64,000 bases of DNA from Rhizobium sp. Root1334 (GCF_001426665.1 NZ_LMEY01000032.1:1-64000); one strand, 5' to 3'; shown: positions 46,369 through 59,103, counted from the first letter of the stretch. Made by a program: numbers and translations. The notes: generated by a model from the sequence alone, not told the origin.

Positions 46369-46830
46369 ATGCAGGCAACTGGCAGCACTCCGGAAACAGT
46401 CCGCTTCGAGCAGACACGCGAAGCCGATCGTCCGGTTGGACGATCGATCAAGCGCGGACTTCTGAACAAGTGCCCGGCCTGCGGCAGCGGCAAGCTGTTT
46501 GGCCGCTTCCTGAAGACCGTGCATGAATGCTCGGCCTGTGGCGAGCAGCTGGACCAGCATCGCGCCGATGATTTTCCGCCCTATATCGTCGTCACCATCA
46601 TGGGCCACATCGTGCTCGGCGGCTTCATGGCAACCGAAATGCTGCTGCCGATGTCGAACTGGGGTCATCTGGCGATCTGGGTGCCGATCACGATCATCGG
46701 CTCGCTCGCGATGATGCAGCCGGTCAAGGGCGGTGTCGTCGGCCTGCAATGGGCTCTGAAGATGCACGGATTCGGCGGCCATGCTGACGAACCGGCAGAC
46801 GCCCTGCCGGTCCCGGACCGGACTGCGTGA
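46369..46830 (+). CDS. DUF983 family membrane protein with zinc ribbon
   Basis: The protein (153 residues) has an N-terminal CxxC...CxxC ribbon (NKCPACGSGKLF, HECSACGEQL), then DQHRADDFPPYIVVTIMGHI and two membrane helices. DUF983 is a small inner-membrane family, widespread in alphaproteobacteria, with unknown function. GAGG 8 nt upstream favours ATG 46369 over 46363. It overlaps the NUDIX gene (GTGA). Confidence 0.92.
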   Translation: MQATGSTPETVRFEQTREADRPVGRSIKRGLLNKCPACGSGKLFGRFLKTVHECSACGEQLDQHRADDFPPYIVVTIMGHIVLGGFMATEMLLPMSNWGHLAIWVPITIIGSLAMMQPVKGGVVGLQWALKMHGFGGHADEPADALPVPDRTA

Positions 46831-47537
46831 CAGCCAGTAGTGGCGGGCCGGACGACGGCCCCTCCCTCGATAATGTCAAAATACGGTCGCCGCGGCCGCG
46901 CGATGCCGCGTCGATCATGCTGCTCGACCGCTCGCAGGCTCATGTGCGCGTCCTCGTCGGGCGCCGGCACAAGGCGCATGTCTTCATGCCAAACCTGCAT
47001 GTCTTTCCCGGCGGCCGCCGGGACAGGGACGACCACAAGCTCCCCTTTAGCGGCGATATGCAACCCGCTGTGCTGGAGCGGTTGAAAACCGGTTACAAGC
47101 ATTCTGCCTCCCATAGCCGCCTTCGCGCCATCGCGCTTGCCGCCATTCGCGAACTGCATGAAGAGGCGAGCATCGCAGTCGGTTCTTCAGGCTGCGGAAA
47201 CACTCTGTTACCTTTCCTTCCCGATTTGACAAACTTGCGCTATATGGCACGGGCGATTACGCCGCCGGGACATCCGCGCCGTTTCGACACCCATTTCTTC
47301 GCCCTGTTCACGGACGAAGCGGGGATCGATCCGGGTGATATCCGCGACAGCCGGGAGCTTGAAGACTTGAGATGGATTGATGTGAACGATGTTTCGGCAG
47401 TGCAGTTGCCGGACATTACCGAAATCATCCTTGGCGACTTGAGGGCAAGCCTTCAATCGGACGCATCTCTGCCCTTCGGAAGACCGGTACCGTTCTATTA
47501 CACCCGTCATGGGCGCTTTGTCCGCGACCTCCTTTAG
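46827..47537 (+). CDS. NUDIX hydrolase
   Basis: The 236-residue protein has a NUDIX-type fold. The N-terminal part reads RPRDAASIMLLDRSQAHVRV and HVFMPNLHVFPGGRRDRDDH, and the box core is LAAIRELHEEASIAVGS. The box spacing G-x5-E-x7-REUxEExGU is atypical: a long insert lies between the GGR and REL-EE parts, as in NUDT19/RNase-like subfamilies. The C-terminal region includes RRFDTHFFALFTDEAG. The substrate is unknown; a CoA or nucleotide derivative is likely. It starts at GTG 46827 overlapping the stop of the DUF983 gene. Confidence 0.88.
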   Translation: MTASSGGPDDGPSLDNVKIRSPRPRDAASIMLLDRSQAHVRVLVGRRHKAHVFMPNLHVFPGGRRDRDDHKLPFSGDMQPAVLERLKTGYKHSASHSRLRAIALAAIRELHEEASIAVGSSGCGNTLLPFLPDLTNLRYMARAITPPGHPRRFDTHFFALFTDEAGIDPGDIRDSRELEDLRWIDVNDVSAVQLPDITEIILGDLRASLQSDASLPFGRPVPFYYTRHGRFVRDLL

Positions 47538-47550
47538 GGAATTTCATTGC

Positions 47551-48735
47551 ATGTCACAGCCGCCGTCCGGCACGCCTGCGCCGGTTGAGGAAATACACTG
47601 GCCATCGCTGGTTGCCGCCGTTGCCGCCATCACGGCCGTCGGCATCGCAATCGGCCTCGGCCTGCCGCTGCTCAGCATCATCATGGAAAAGCGCGGTATC
47701 TCCTCGACGATGATCGGCCTGAACTCGGCAATGGCAGGTCTTGCCTCGATGGCGGCAGCGACCGTCACGGCGAAGATCGCCCACCGTTTCGGCGTCGCCA
47801 ATACCATGCTGCTCGCTATCGTCCTTGCCGCGATCAGTGCGCTCGGTTTCTATTACATCCAAAATTTCCTGCTGTGGTTTCCGCTGCGTGTCGTCTTTCA
47901 CGGCGCGATCACGGTGCTGTTTGTCCTTTCCGAGTTCTGGATCAACGCCACAGCCCCACCGAGCCGCCGCGGGCTCGTCCTGGGGATTTACGGCACTGTC
48001 CTGTCGCTCGGCTTTGCCGCGGGCCCCCTGCTCTTCTCAATCCTCGGCAGCGAGGGCATCCTGCCATTTGCCTTTGGCGCCAGCGTTATTCTGCTGGCAG
48101 CCATACCGATCTTCCTAGCCCGCAACGAAAGCCCGGTTCTGGACGAAAAACCCGAACTGCATTTCATGCGTTACGTGTTCCTGGTGCCGACCGCCACCGC
48201 CGCCGTGTTCATTTTCGGTGCTGTCGAATCAGGTGGCCTGTCACTCTTTCCAATTTACGGAACCCGCAGTGGCTTCACCGAATCGCAGGCAGCCTTGCTC
48301 CTGACCGTCATGGGCATCGGCAATGTGATTTTTCAGATTCCGCTGGGCATGCTGTCCGACCGCATGAAGGACCGGCGCAACCTTTTGGCCCTGATGACCG
48401 TTGTCGGGTTGATCGGCGCGCTGTGCCTGCCCCTCCTGCAGGGCAACTGGTGGCTGATGGCTGTCGTGCTCTTGTTCTGGGGCGGCAGCGTCTCCGGCCT
48501 GTATACGGTCGGTCTCAGCCATCTCGGTTCGCGCCTGACCGGTGCCGATCTCGCCGCCGCCAATGCCGCCTTCATCTTCTCCTATGCGGTGGGAACGGTG
48601 GCAGGACCGCAGGCCATCGGTGCCGCCATGGATATTTCTGGGAATAACGGTTTTGCCTGGGCAATCGCCGGATTCTTCGGGCTTTATGTGGTACTTTCCG
48701 TGGTGAGAATCGTTTTCAACCCAAAACGGACTTGA
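47551..48735 (+). CDS. Major facilitator superfamily transporter
   Basis: The 394-residue protein has twelve predicted transmembrane helices and MFS features, including the inter-helix loop motif [33 protein letters not shown], and the mid-protein [17 protein letters not shown] (the G-x-x-x-D-R-x-x-R type loop). It resembles the YcaD/UMF-like group of small drug or metabolite exporters. The substrate is unknown. It follows the NUDIX gene by 13 bp and is probably co-transcribed. Confidence 0.9.
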   Translation: MSQPPSGTPAPVEEIHWPSLVAAVAAITAVGIAIGLGLPLLSIIMEKRGISSTMIGLNSAMAGLASMAAATVTAKIAHRFGVANTMLLAIVLAAISALGFYYIQNFLLWFPLRVVFHGAITVLFVLSEFWINATAPPSRRGLVLGIYGTVLSLGFAAGPLLFSILGSEGILPFAFGASVILLAAIPIFLARNESPVLDEKPELHFMRYVFLVPTATAAVFIFGAVESGGLSLFPIYGTRSGFTESQAALLLTVMGIGNVIFQIPLGMLSDRMKDRRNLLALMTVVGLIGALCLPLLQGNWWLMAVVLLFWGGSVSGLYTVGLSHLGSRLTGADLAAANAAFIFSYAVGTVAGPQAIGAAMDISGNNGFAWAIAGFFGLYVVLSVVRIVFNPKRT

Positions 48736-48812
48736 CTTTTCGGGTGCGATTTGTAGTTTCGCGCCAAGTTTGCCGGGACCCTTCCCTTGGAAGTCCGCGG
48801 CTTTGTTTTTTT
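48732..48812 (+). promoter_or_regulatory. rpmG promoter and possible attenuator
   Basis: TTGACT (48732-48737), a 16-nt spacer and TAGTTT (48754-48759) form a likely promoter overlapping the transporter stop. Downstream, an imperfect hairpin around GGGACCCTTCCC / GGAAGTCC (48775-48798) is followed by a T run (48805-48812) before the rpmG start. It may attenuate rpmG or simply end the upstream transcript. Confidence 0.5.
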
Positions 48813-48829
48813 ATAAAGGCAGGACGACC

Positions 48830-48997
48830 ATGGCGAAAGCTGCAAAAATCAAGATCAAGCTGCTGTCGACGGCCGACACGGGTACTTTCTACGTGACCAC
48901 GAAGAACAGCCGTACGAAGACGGACAAGATGTCCTTCACGAAGTACGACCCGGTCGTACGCAAGCACGTTGAATTCAAGGAAACCAAGATCAAGTAA
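48830..48997 (+). CDS. rpmG: 50S ribosomal protein L33
   Basis: The 55-residue protein starts [20 protein letters not shown] and continues [20 protein letters not shown] and [15 protein letters not shown], a complete bacterial L33. It is the zinc-ligand-free (C-minus) type: there are no cysteines. The start is preceded by AGGAC. A terminator follows at 49024. Confidence 0.98.
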   Translation: MAKAAKIKIKLLSTADTGTFYVTTKNSRTKTDKMSFTKYDPVVRKHVEFKETKIK

Positions 48998-49023
48998 GAT
49001 CTGGTTTTTCTTGTGGAGTTAAG

Positions 49024-49056
49024 AAGGCGTCGGCTGAAAAGCCTGGCGCCTTTTTC
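49024..49056 (+). terminator. Rho-independent terminator of rpmG
   Basis: AAGGCG and CGCCTT pair around an inner GGCT-GAAA-AGCC hairpin, followed by TTTTTCTT on the plus strand, 26 nt after the rpmG stop. Confidence 0.88.
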
Positions 49057-49114
49057 TTGTCGCCCAGTGTGGTACGGGTGAAACGGCGATACAGCCGGGA
49101 TTAGGCCCTAAAAC

Positions 49115-49148
49115 AAAAACGCTGCCCCCACGACAGGGACAGCGTTTT
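49115..49148 (-). terminator. Terminator of the candidate small RNA
   Basis: On the minus strand AAAACGCTGTCCC pairs with GGGGCAGCGTTTTT through an 8-bp near-perfect stem, followed by GTTTT. A weak T run also exists on the plus strand. Confidence 0.8.
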
Positions 49149-49285
49149 AATGGGCGTCGGCTGACCGCTACCGCGGCACGAGGAACCGCATTGGCAACAG
49201 ATCAGCCGACAAACCCCACGACCCAGGAGATGCGGCGGACCTGACATCATGGGGTAACTGATGGGAGTTGCTTTCTCCCTTGCCC
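49115..49285 (-). ncRNA. Candidate small RNA with own promoter and terminator
   Basis: On the minus strand the segment forms successive hairpins: GGGAG/CTCCC (49279-49263), ACCCCA/TGGGGT (49255-49213) and a 9-bp pair GTCGGCTGA/TCAGCCGAC (49210-49156). It ends in a strong terminator whose stem is AACGCTG...CAGCGTT, followed by TTTTTGTTTT (49148-49115). Upstream is a promoter-like TTGATT-17 nt-AATTCT (49317-49289). No ORF is plausible. A transcript of about 170 nt is predicted between the convergent rpmG and pleD. I cannot assign it to a known family. Alternatively it is a long 3' UTR of pleD. Confidence 0.6.
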
Positions 49286-49718
49286 CAGAGAATTGACTGA
49301 AAACAAAAAAAAATCAATGAATTCTTAACTACGGCGCGCAAGAGCGCCCGGCCATGGTTAATTTAACCATTACCTAATGGACCATCCAGAGCTGATTCTG
49401 CGGTGAGCCGATCCTCGAAAGATTGTTTTTAAATGTAGTATTACTTTTTCATAGAATGACGAAATGGCAATGCGAAAAGCCTCATTAAGGCAATCGAAAT
49501 GTTTAAATATTTGAATTGTATATTTTATTTCGTGATACTAGAAATCACCCGTGATTTTTCCCGTCTACATGGCAGAGATTACGGGCCAATCTGACTACTT
49601 TTGCGCGACAAACCATCCACGAGCACGCTTTCCGGTCAGCTTATCGCGCCGTCCGAACAAGCCCGTCTTTTTCCTGTGGAAAACCGCGCAAAAGGCCGAT
49701 ATCCCGCTCAAATCCCTC
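49286..49718. other. AT-rich gap downstream of pleD
   Basis: About 430 bp with low GC content compared with the rest. A 17-bp palindrome ATGGTTAA-T-TTAACCAT lies at 49354-49370. The promoter-like sequence for the small RNA is at its left end. Frames of up to 90 codons at 49551-49826 run into pleD antisense and are not credible. No terminator for pleD is evident. Confidence 0.5.
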
Positions 49719-51086
49719 TCAGGCAGCAGCGGCTACTACCCGGTTGCGGCCATTGTTCTTGGCCTGATACAGCGCCGTATCCGCACGTTTCAGCAAAGCC
49801 TCCGCTGTATCGCCTTCCGGGTTTAGCGTCGCAATGCCAAGTGACGCCGTTATCGAGAGACGCCTATCGGAATTCGGCAGAACGAAGCTCCTGTCTTCGA
49901 CAATGGAGCGCAAGCGCTCGGCGATCGCTGCGGCCGCATCCGCCGGTGTATCCGGCATCACGACAACGAACTCCTCGCCGCCAAACCGGCAGGCAAGGTC
50001 GGCGCCACGCACCGTCGAGCGCACACGATGAGCAAAATCACGCAGAACCTCGTCTCCAGCGTCATGACCATAGGTATCATTGACGCTCTTGAAGCGATCG
50101 ATATCGGTGATGCAGATCGACAGCGGCCGGCCGCGCGCAAGAGCGCGATCGATCAGAAGCTTCAGATGATTGTCGAGATAGCGGCGATTGTGCAGGCCGG
50201 TCAGCCCGTCCGTGACCGCCAGCTCGATCGTCTGCTTGACGCTGGCGCGCAGCCGGTCATTGCAATGCTTGCGGCGGATCTGCGTCAGACTGCGGGCAAC
50301 CAGTTCGTTCGGATCGACGGGCCGCATCAAATAGTCGGTGACGCCCAGATCGAGTGCGCGAACCACCATCTCGTCATGCCCCTGCTCGGCGATGATGAGG
50401 AGCGGAATATAGCGCGTGCGCTCCAGCGAACGAAGTTGCGAGCAGAGCCGCAACGGATCGTAGTCATCGAAATTCGAGTTGACGATGACGAGATCGAAAC
50501 TGTTTTCGGCGGCCTCAAACAAGGCTGCCTGCGGATCCGACATCGCCGTCACTTCCGCAATCGGCTTCAAGGCCCGGATGATGCGCTCCTGCGAGCTCCC
50601 CCGGCCATCGACAAGCAGGACATTGCCGAACTCGTCGGGCCGATCCAATGCGGTCATATCCTGCAGGCCGACATTGTGGGCAGTTTCGGCGCGAAGGCGC
50701 AGTTCGTCGCTAACATTCTTCAGCCGGACGAGACTTTTGACCCGTGACATCAACTGCAGGTCGTTGACCGGTTTGGTCAGAAAATCGTCGGCGCCGGCTT
50801 TCAGCCCCCTCACCCGATCCGACGGCTGATCGAGAGCTGTCACCATGACGACGGGAATATGCGCGGTGCGCGGGTTCGACTTCAGCCGCTCACAGACCTC
50901 GAATCCATCAATGCCCGGCATCATGATATCGAGCAGGATGAGATCCACCGGCTGCTTCTCGCAGATTGCCAAAGCCTCATAACCATCGGATGCCGTCAGG
51001 ACGTCAAAATACTCGGCGACAAGCCGTGCCTCGAGCAACTTGACGTTGGCCGGTATGTCATCGACGACAAGGATCCGTGCAGTCAT
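49719..51086 (-). CDS. pleD: PleD: response regulator diguanylate cyclase (REC-REC-GGDEF)
   Basis: The 455-residue protein has a first receiver domain with phospho-acceptor D53 (LILLDIMMPGIDGFE), a second degenerate receiver (about 155-275) used as an adaptor, and a C-terminal GGDEF domain. The active site is GGEEF at residues 369-373, and the inhibitory site RGAD at 360-363 is intact, so the enzyme should make c-di-GMP and be product-inhibited. Residue numbers match the Caulobacter protein closely. It lies 114 bp downstream of divK on the same strand, the conserved arrangement of the PleC/DivJ-DivK-PleD phosphorelay. Confidence 0.97.
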   Translation of the reverse strand: MTARILVVDDIPANVKLLEARLVAEYFDVLTASDGYEALAICEKQPVDLILLDIMMPGIDGFEVCERLKSNPRTAHIPVVMVTALDQPSDRVRGLKAGADDFLTKPVNDLQLMSRVKSLVRLKNVSDELRLRAETAHNVGLQDMTALDRPDEFGNVLLVDGRGSSQERIIRALKPIAEVTAMSDPQAALFEAAENSFDLVIVNSNFDDYDPLRLCSQLRSLERTRYIPLLIIAEQGHDEMVVRALDLGVTDYLMRPVDPNELVARSLTQIRRKHCNDRLRASVKQTIELAVTDGLTGLHNRRYLDNHLKLLIDRALARGRPLSICITDIDRFKSVNDTYGHDAGDEVLRDFAHRVRSTVRGADLACRFGGEEFVVVMPDTPADAAAAIAERLRSIVEDRSFVLPNSDRRLSITASLGIATLNPEGDTAEALLKRADTALYQAKNNGRNRVVAAAA

Positions 51087-51200
51087 GCAATCTTTCCTGC
51101 CTATAAGCGCTTGAAACAGAAAGCCGGTTCAACTTTCAAATTCGTCTCATGCGCAAGAATATCGTTAAGGGGCTTCTTATTGGAAGCCCCTGGCGCCGCA

Positions 51201-51572
51201 TCAGGCATCGCCCAAATAAGTTTTGATCGTCTCAATAAATTTCGGCACCGAGATCGGCTTGGAAACGTAGGCTTCGCAGCCTCCTTGCCGGATACGCTCT
51301 TCATCACCCTTCATCGCGAAGGCCGTAACGGCTATCACGGGGATGACATGCAATTCGTCATCTTCTTTCAGCCATTTCGTCACCTCAAGCCCGGAAACCT
51401 CCGGAAGCTGGATGTCCATAAGGATCAGGTCTGGCCGATGTTTACGAGCAAGATCAAGGGCTTCCATACCATTTCGGGTCTGAATGGTCGTGTACCCCGA
51501 TGCCTCGATCAGGTCACGAAAGAGCTTCATGTTCAGCTCATTGTCTTCAACAATCATAACCTGCTTGGGCAT
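51201..51572 (-). CDS. divK: DivK: single-domain response regulator of the cell cycle
   Basis: The 123-residue protein is a lone receiver domain starting [20 protein letters not shown]. The phospho-acceptor is D53 ([13 protein letters not shown]), the switch residue lies in [10 protein letters not shown] and the conserved Lys in YVSKPIS. It relays the phosphorylation state of DivJ/PleC to the CtrA pathway. The start at 51572 fits the family; the upstream frame is rejected. It is immediately upstream of pleD. Confidence 0.97.
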   Translation of the reverse strand: MPKQVMIVEDNELNMKLFRDLIEASGYTTIQTRNGMEALDLARKHRPDLILMDIQLPEVSGLEVTKWLKEDDELHVIPVIAVTAFAMKGDEERIRQGGCEAYVSKPISVPKFIETIKTYLGDA

Positions 51573-51730
51573 TTCGATCCCTTGATTTACGGTTCCGGCT
51601 TGCATGACCATCACATCGCTATAAGTTGCGGCGCGACTGAGCTCACGGCCCCGGAAGCTTGAAGCTACAGCGATTTGGTTGAAAAACCGGTAATATCCGG
51701 TAAAAAATTACCTCAATCCGACAAGGACGA

Positions 51731-52009
51731 ATGCGCGTGACCTCATCCGAAGAAACAGCGATTGCCATCCTCGGCTGGCTTGCAAACGAGCCGGAACTGC
51801 TGGGGCGTTTCCTGGCATTGACGGGCACTGATCCATCGTCGCTGCGCCACGCCGCCGCCGATACAGGCTTCCTTACCGGCGTCGTCGATTTCCTGATGGG
51901 CCACGAACCGACGCTGCTGGCCTTTTGCGAGACAACCGGCACACGGCCCGAGGATGTGGTGCGGGCGCATCTCATGCTGTCGGGACCAGACAATCCCGGG
52001 GATTTCTGA
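51731..52009 (+). CDS. DUF3572 family protein
   Basis: The 92-residue helical protein starts MRVTSSEETAIAILGWLANE and contains PELLGRFLALTGTDPSSLRH, FLTGVVDFLMGHEPTLLAFC and RPEDVVRAHLMLSG. These match the small alphaproteobacterial family DUF3572, of unknown function. An AAGGA site precedes the ATG. It is divergent from divK, and the following gene begins 2 nt after its stop, indicating an operon. Confidence 0.88.
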   Translation: MRVTSSEETAIAILGWLANEPELLGRFLALTGTDPSSLRHAAADTGFLTGVVDFLMGHEPTLLAFCETTGTRPEDVVRAHLMLSGPDNPGDF

Positions 52010-52011
52010 CC

Positions 52012-52653
52012 GTGACGGATATCCTCGATTTCGACCATATCCGTCTGACGGACAGGCCGCTGATCGTCTGCGATATCGACGAATTCGTGCTCGAATTCCT
52101 GACGCCGTTTCGCAACTTCCTGCGCTCCTGCGGCCGTGATCTTTTGCCCCGCTCCTTCCGCCTGCATGGCAATGTCATCGACCTTGACACTGGTTTGCCG
52201 GTCGACGATGCGATGACGAGCGAACTGCTGGAGACGTTCTTTCGCCTGCAGGGCCAGTGGCAGACACCTGCCGATCTCGCAGTCGATACCTTGGCCGGGC
52301 TTTCCACCGATGCCGATGTCGTCTTTCTCACGGCGATGCCACCCCGCCACACCAGCGTGCGCCGGGCACTGCTCGACCGCCATGGCCTGAACTATCCCCT
52401 GCTTGCCAGCGAAGAACCCAAGGGCCCGATCATCAAGCGCCTGCACGATGCCAGGGATGTGCCGCTGGTCTTCATCGATGATATCCTGCGCAACCTGCAG
52501 TCCGTTCAGACCCATGCGCCTGATTGTCTGCTGATCAACCTGATGGCAAACGCCCAATTCCGGGCCATGGCGCCGGACCCGGGCGGCGGAATCGCCAAGG
52601 CGGACTGCTGGACGGATGCGGACAGGATCATCCGTGCCCATCTGGTGGGTTAA
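52012..52653 (+). CDS. HAD-like hydrolase of unknown specificity
   Basis: The 213-residue protein begins at GTG 52012, two bases after the DUF3572 stop. It has a DxD motif ([15 protein letters not shown]21 and D23), [16 protein letters not shown] and a lysine-to-acid stretch ([11 protein letters not shown] ... [10 protein letters not shown]), which correspond to HAD motifs I-IV. It is probably a phosphohydrolase or a catalytically altered relative. The substrate is unknown. The C-terminus carries several Asp and Trp residues. Confidence 0.8.
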   Translation: MTDILDFDHIRLTDRPLIVCDIDEFVLEFLTPFRNFLRSCGRDLLPRSFRLHGNVIDLDTGLPVDDAMTSELLETFFRLQGQWQTPADLAVDTLAGLSTDADVVFLTAMPPRHTSVRRALLDRHGLNYPLLASEEPKGPIIKRLHDARDVPLVFIDDILRNLQSVQTHAPDCLLINLMANAQFRAMAPDPGGGIAKADCWTDADRIIRAHLVG

Positions 52654-52739
52654 ACGGCGGGCAACGAACCGATCCCGGGCAAAAGAACAGCCGCCGTTTA
52701 TCTTTCCCTTGAAGCCCATCAAGATTGCCTCTCCATACC

Positions 52740-52789
52740 TTGAGACTCGTCAGCTTAGGGCGTATCGTGAAAATGTTCAACTTTTGTTC
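52740..52789 (+). promoter_or_regulatory. dinB promoter with LexA (SOS) box
   Basis: GTTC-AACTTTT-GTTC at 52775-52789 is a perfect alphaproteobacterial LexA box (GTTC-N7-GTTC), ending 6 nt before the dinB ATG. A promoter TTGAGA (52740-52745), 17 nt, TATCGT (52763-52768) precedes it, so the operator covers the expected start point. This predicts repression by LexA and induction by DNA damage. Confidence 0.85.
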
Positions 52790-52795
52790 CGATCG

Positions 52796-54085
52796 ATGCA
52801 AACAGACGCGCAGCAATTTCCGGGGTTTTGCCGAGACTGCCTCACAGGCCAACCGGCCGGCATTCGCCGGTGCCGGGCCTGCGGCAGCCCGCGCCTGCTC
52901 TATCATTCCGAACTCTATCAGCTGACACTCGCCCATATCGATTGCGATGCCTTCTATGCTTCGGTCGAAAAACGCGACAATCCCGAATTGGCCGACAAGC
53001 CTGTGATCATCGGCGGCGGCAAGCGCGGCGTCGTCTCTACCGCCTGCTATATCGCTCGCATTCACGGGGTACGGTCCGCCATGCCGATGTTCAAGGCGCT
53101 GGAGGCTTGCCCGCAAGCCGTTGTCATCAAACCGGACATGGAAAAATACGTGCGGGTCGGCCGCCAGGTGCGCACTCTGATGCAGGAACTGACGCCGCTG
53201 GTGCAGCCGTTGTCGATTGATGAAGCATTTCTGGAGCTCCAGGGCACCGAGCGGCTGCATCATGATCCCCCTGCCCGGACATTGGCCAGATTTGCCCGCC
53301 GGGTCGAACAGGAGATCGGCATTACTGTTTCGGTCGGCCTGTCCTATTGCAAATTCCTCGCCAAGGTGGCGTCCGACCTGCAGAAACCGCGCGGCTTTTC
53401 GGTGATCGGCGCTGCCGAAGCATTGGATTTCCTCAAGGACAGGCCGGTGACGCTGATCTGGGGCGTCGGCAAGGCCTTTGCGGCAACCCTGGAGCGCGAC
53501 GGCATCCGCACCATAGGCCAGTTGCAGACAATGGACGAAACCGTCCTGATGAAGCGCTATGGCACATTGGGCCAGCGTCTCTACCGGCTGTCGCGTGGCC
53601 AGGATGAGCGCAGCGTTGAAATCAACGGCGAAGCCAAGAGCGTTTCCTCGGAGACCACCTTTAACGATGACCTGTGCGACTATGACGATCTGGTCACACA
53701 TCTGCGCCGGTTGAGCGAACAGGTGGCCCACCGGCTGCGCAAGGCCGACATTGCCGGCCAGACGGTGGTGCTCAAGCTGAAGACCGCCGACTTCAAGAGC
53801 CGGACGCGCAACCGCCGCCTCGACAGCCCGACCCGGCTTGCCGACCGCATCTTCCGCACCGGCATGCAGCTTCTGGACAAGGAAACCGACGGGACAAAAT
53901 TCCGGCTGATCGGGATCGGCGTCTCCGACCTTTCCAATCCCGATCTGGCCGATCCGCCGGATCTCGTCGATACGCAGGCGACGCGGCGCGCGGCTGCGGA
54001 AGCTGCGATCAATACGCTGCGCGATAAGTTCGGCAAGGCGACGGTCGAGACCGGTTATACGTTCGGCAAGGACCGGCGAAAGTAG
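52796..54085 (+). CDS. dinB: DNA polymerase IV with an N-terminal zinc-ribbon-like motif
   Basis: The 429-residue Y-family polymerase has catalytic motifs [20 protein letters not shown] and [11 protein letters not shown], the fingers region [20 protein letters not shown], HhH thumb ([14 protein letters not shown]) and little-finger domain. Before the catalytic domain about 40 residues carry four cysteines (C12, C15, C26, C29) as two CxxC pairs, a rubredoxin-like zinc ribbon not found in E. coli DinB but known in rhizobial homologues. It does error-prone translesion synthesis. The LexA box fixes the start at 52796; the long upstream frame overlapping the HAD gene is rejected. Confidence 0.95.
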   Translation: MQTDAQQFPGFCRDCLTGQPAGIRRCRACGSPRLLYHSELYQLTLAHIDCDAFYASVEKRDNPELADKPVIIGGGKRGVVSTACYIARIHGVRSAMPMFKALEACPQAVVIKPDMEKYVRVGRQVRTLMQELTPLVQPLSIDEAFLELQGTERLHHDPPARTLARFARRVEQEIGITVSVGLSYCKFLAKVASDLQKPRGFSVIGAAEALDFLKDRPVTLIWGVGKAFAATLERDGIRTIGQLQTMDETVLMKRYGTLGQRLYRLSRGQDERSVEINGEAKSVSSETTFNDDLCDYDDLVTHLRRLSEQVAHRLRKADIAGQTVVLKLKTADFKSRTRNRRLDSPTRLADRIFRTGMQLLDKETDGTKFRLIGIGVSDLSNPDLADPPDLVDTQATRRAAAEAAINTLRDKFGKATVETGYTFGKDRRK

Positions 54086-54173
54086 CAGGCTTCACATTCT
54101 CGTGTTCCAGACGGAACGGCAAAGCTTCCTTAAACCTATCAAACTAGGCTCATCTTCTGTCTCTTGCGTCCGG

Positions 54174-55412
54174 ATGTTCCTGATGGTTTTGCGTTTTACA
54201 TTTGGTCTCGGCTTCGCCCTCGCCTTGTCTGCCAGCGTTGCGTTTGCAAGCGAGCAAGCTCCTCTGCAGATCGTGGTTTCCAGGGACCAGCAGTCACTCG
54301 TGGTCTATGACGGCGATACGGTGGTCGCCACCTCCAATGTCTCGACCGGTAAGGCCGGCCATTCGACGCCAACCGGCATTTTCTCGATCCTTGAAAAACG
54401 CCGCTCCCACAAGTCGAACATTTATTCGAATGCGCCGATGCCGTTCATGCAGCGGCTGACCTGGTCAGGCATTGCGCTGCACGCCTCCAACCACGTTCCC
54501 AGCTACCCGGCCTCGCATGGCTGCATACGGATGCCGGATGCCTTTGCCAAGCAACTCTTCAAGATGACCGGCCGTGGCCTGCATGTGCTGGTCTCCGATC
54601 GCCAGTTGACGCCGGCCGCCATCTCCGATCCGTTCCTGTTCCAGCCCAAAGGGAAAGAGCCGGAACTGCTATCGGACGCTACATTGCGGCTGAGCGTTTC
54701 GCAGGTCCAGACGCAATCCGTCGAAGTTGCCACGATCGAGCCCCCGCCGGAAAAACCGGCCGCCGTCGAGATGGAAAAGCAGCCGCCGATCCGGATGCTG
54801 ATCACCCATCGCGGCACACGCGAAATCACCATGGACATCCAGAGCCTGCTCAACGAGCTTGGTTATGCAGCCGGGCTCGCCGACGGCTATGCCGGTATGC
54901 AGACCGCTGACGCCATCAAAGCGTTCCAGACTGCGGAACAACTAGCTGTCGACGGCAAGATGACCGCCACCTTCATCGATGCACTCTACGCCAAGGCGGG
55001 CAAGGGCAAGCCGCCAAACGGCCAGCTTCTCGTTCGCCGCGATTTCGAGCCGTTGTTCGAAACACCCGTGTTGATCGACCGGCCGGAAGTCGCACTCGGC
55101 ACGCATTTTTTCCAGTTCCAGGATATCGACGCTTCCACCGGCAAGGGCGAATGGTTCGCCATGACGCTCGACAACACATTGCCTGGACCGATGAAAAAGC
55201 GCCTTGGCATCACCATCGAGGAAGACCCGATGGCCTTCAATGCAGCCCAGCGCACACTGGCCCGGATCACGGTGCCGGACGAAACTCGCGAACGGATCGA
55301 AGAACTGCTCGCCGAGGGTTCGTCCCTCACCATTTCCGACATGGGCCTTGGCCAGGAAACAGGCGCCGGTACGGACTTCGTGACCGTCACCCGAACCCGA
55401 TCAAAATCTTGA
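54174..55412 (+). CDS. L,D-transpeptidase (YkuD) with peptidoglycan-binding domain
   Basis: The protein (~412 residues) has a signal peptide ending ASVAFASE, a YkuD domain (LQIVVSRDQQSLVVYDGDTV to GRGLHVLVSD) and the active-site motif ASHGCIRM, preceded by HASNHVPSYP. A peptidoglycan-binding type 1 domain (DIQSLLNELGYAAGLADGYA) follows, then a C-terminal domain that I do not recognise. It forms 3-3 cross-links or anchors outer-membrane proteins to peptidoglycan in the periplasm. ATG 54174 and 54183 are possible; the GTG at 54102 is less likely. It is convergent with dnaE. Confidence 0.9.
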   Translation: MFLMVLRFTFGLGFALALSASVAFASEQAPLQIVVSRDQQSLVVYDGDTVVATSNVSTGKAGHSTPTGIFSILEKRRSHKSNIYSNAPMPFMQRLTWSGIALHASNHVPSYPASHGCIRMPDAFAKQLFKMTGRGLHVLVSDRQLTPAAISDPFLFQPKGKEPELLSDATLRLSVSQVQTQSVEVATIEPPPEKPAAVEMEKQPPIRMLITHRGTREITMDIQSLLNELGYAAGLADGYAGMQTADAIKAFQTAEQLAVDGKMTATFIDALYAKAGKGKPPNGQLLVRRDFEPLFETPVLIDRPEVALGTHFFQFQDIDASTGKGEWFAMTLDNTLPGPMKKRLGITIEEDPMAFNAAQRTLARITVPDETRERIEELLAEGSSLTISDMGLGQETGAGTDFVTVTRTRSKS

Positions 55413-55422
55413 TGGTCCAGCG

Positions 55423-58929
<3,507 letters not shown>

Positions 58930-59088
58930 GGCACACCCCGATTCCTGTGAAGGCTTCAGGATATCCCGTTTCCATCCACAGAAGTCTAGTTTTCATCCAC
59001 TATGCGGCAGTATTTTCGAACCGGGCTTGGCTTGTCCACAGTCCTAGCCCTCTTCATTTCCACACGGCAGCGAATGCGTGAAAATGGC

Positions 59089-59103
59089 CGGTGCCTGGCA
59101 CCG
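59089..59103 (-). terminator. Short hairpin after the 28-codon gene
   Basis: CGGTGC-CAG-GCACCG lies 3 nt after the stop of the small gene, followed on the minus strand by GCCATTTT. The stem is perfect but short and the T run is weak, so termination before dnaE may be only partial. Confidence 0.5.

Noticed and set aside
49363-49377. CtrA-like site TTAA-N7-CTAA near pleD
   Set aside because: One of the two half-sites is imperfect, and it lies at the 3' side of pleD rather than before divK or pleD, so control of these genes from here is unlikely.
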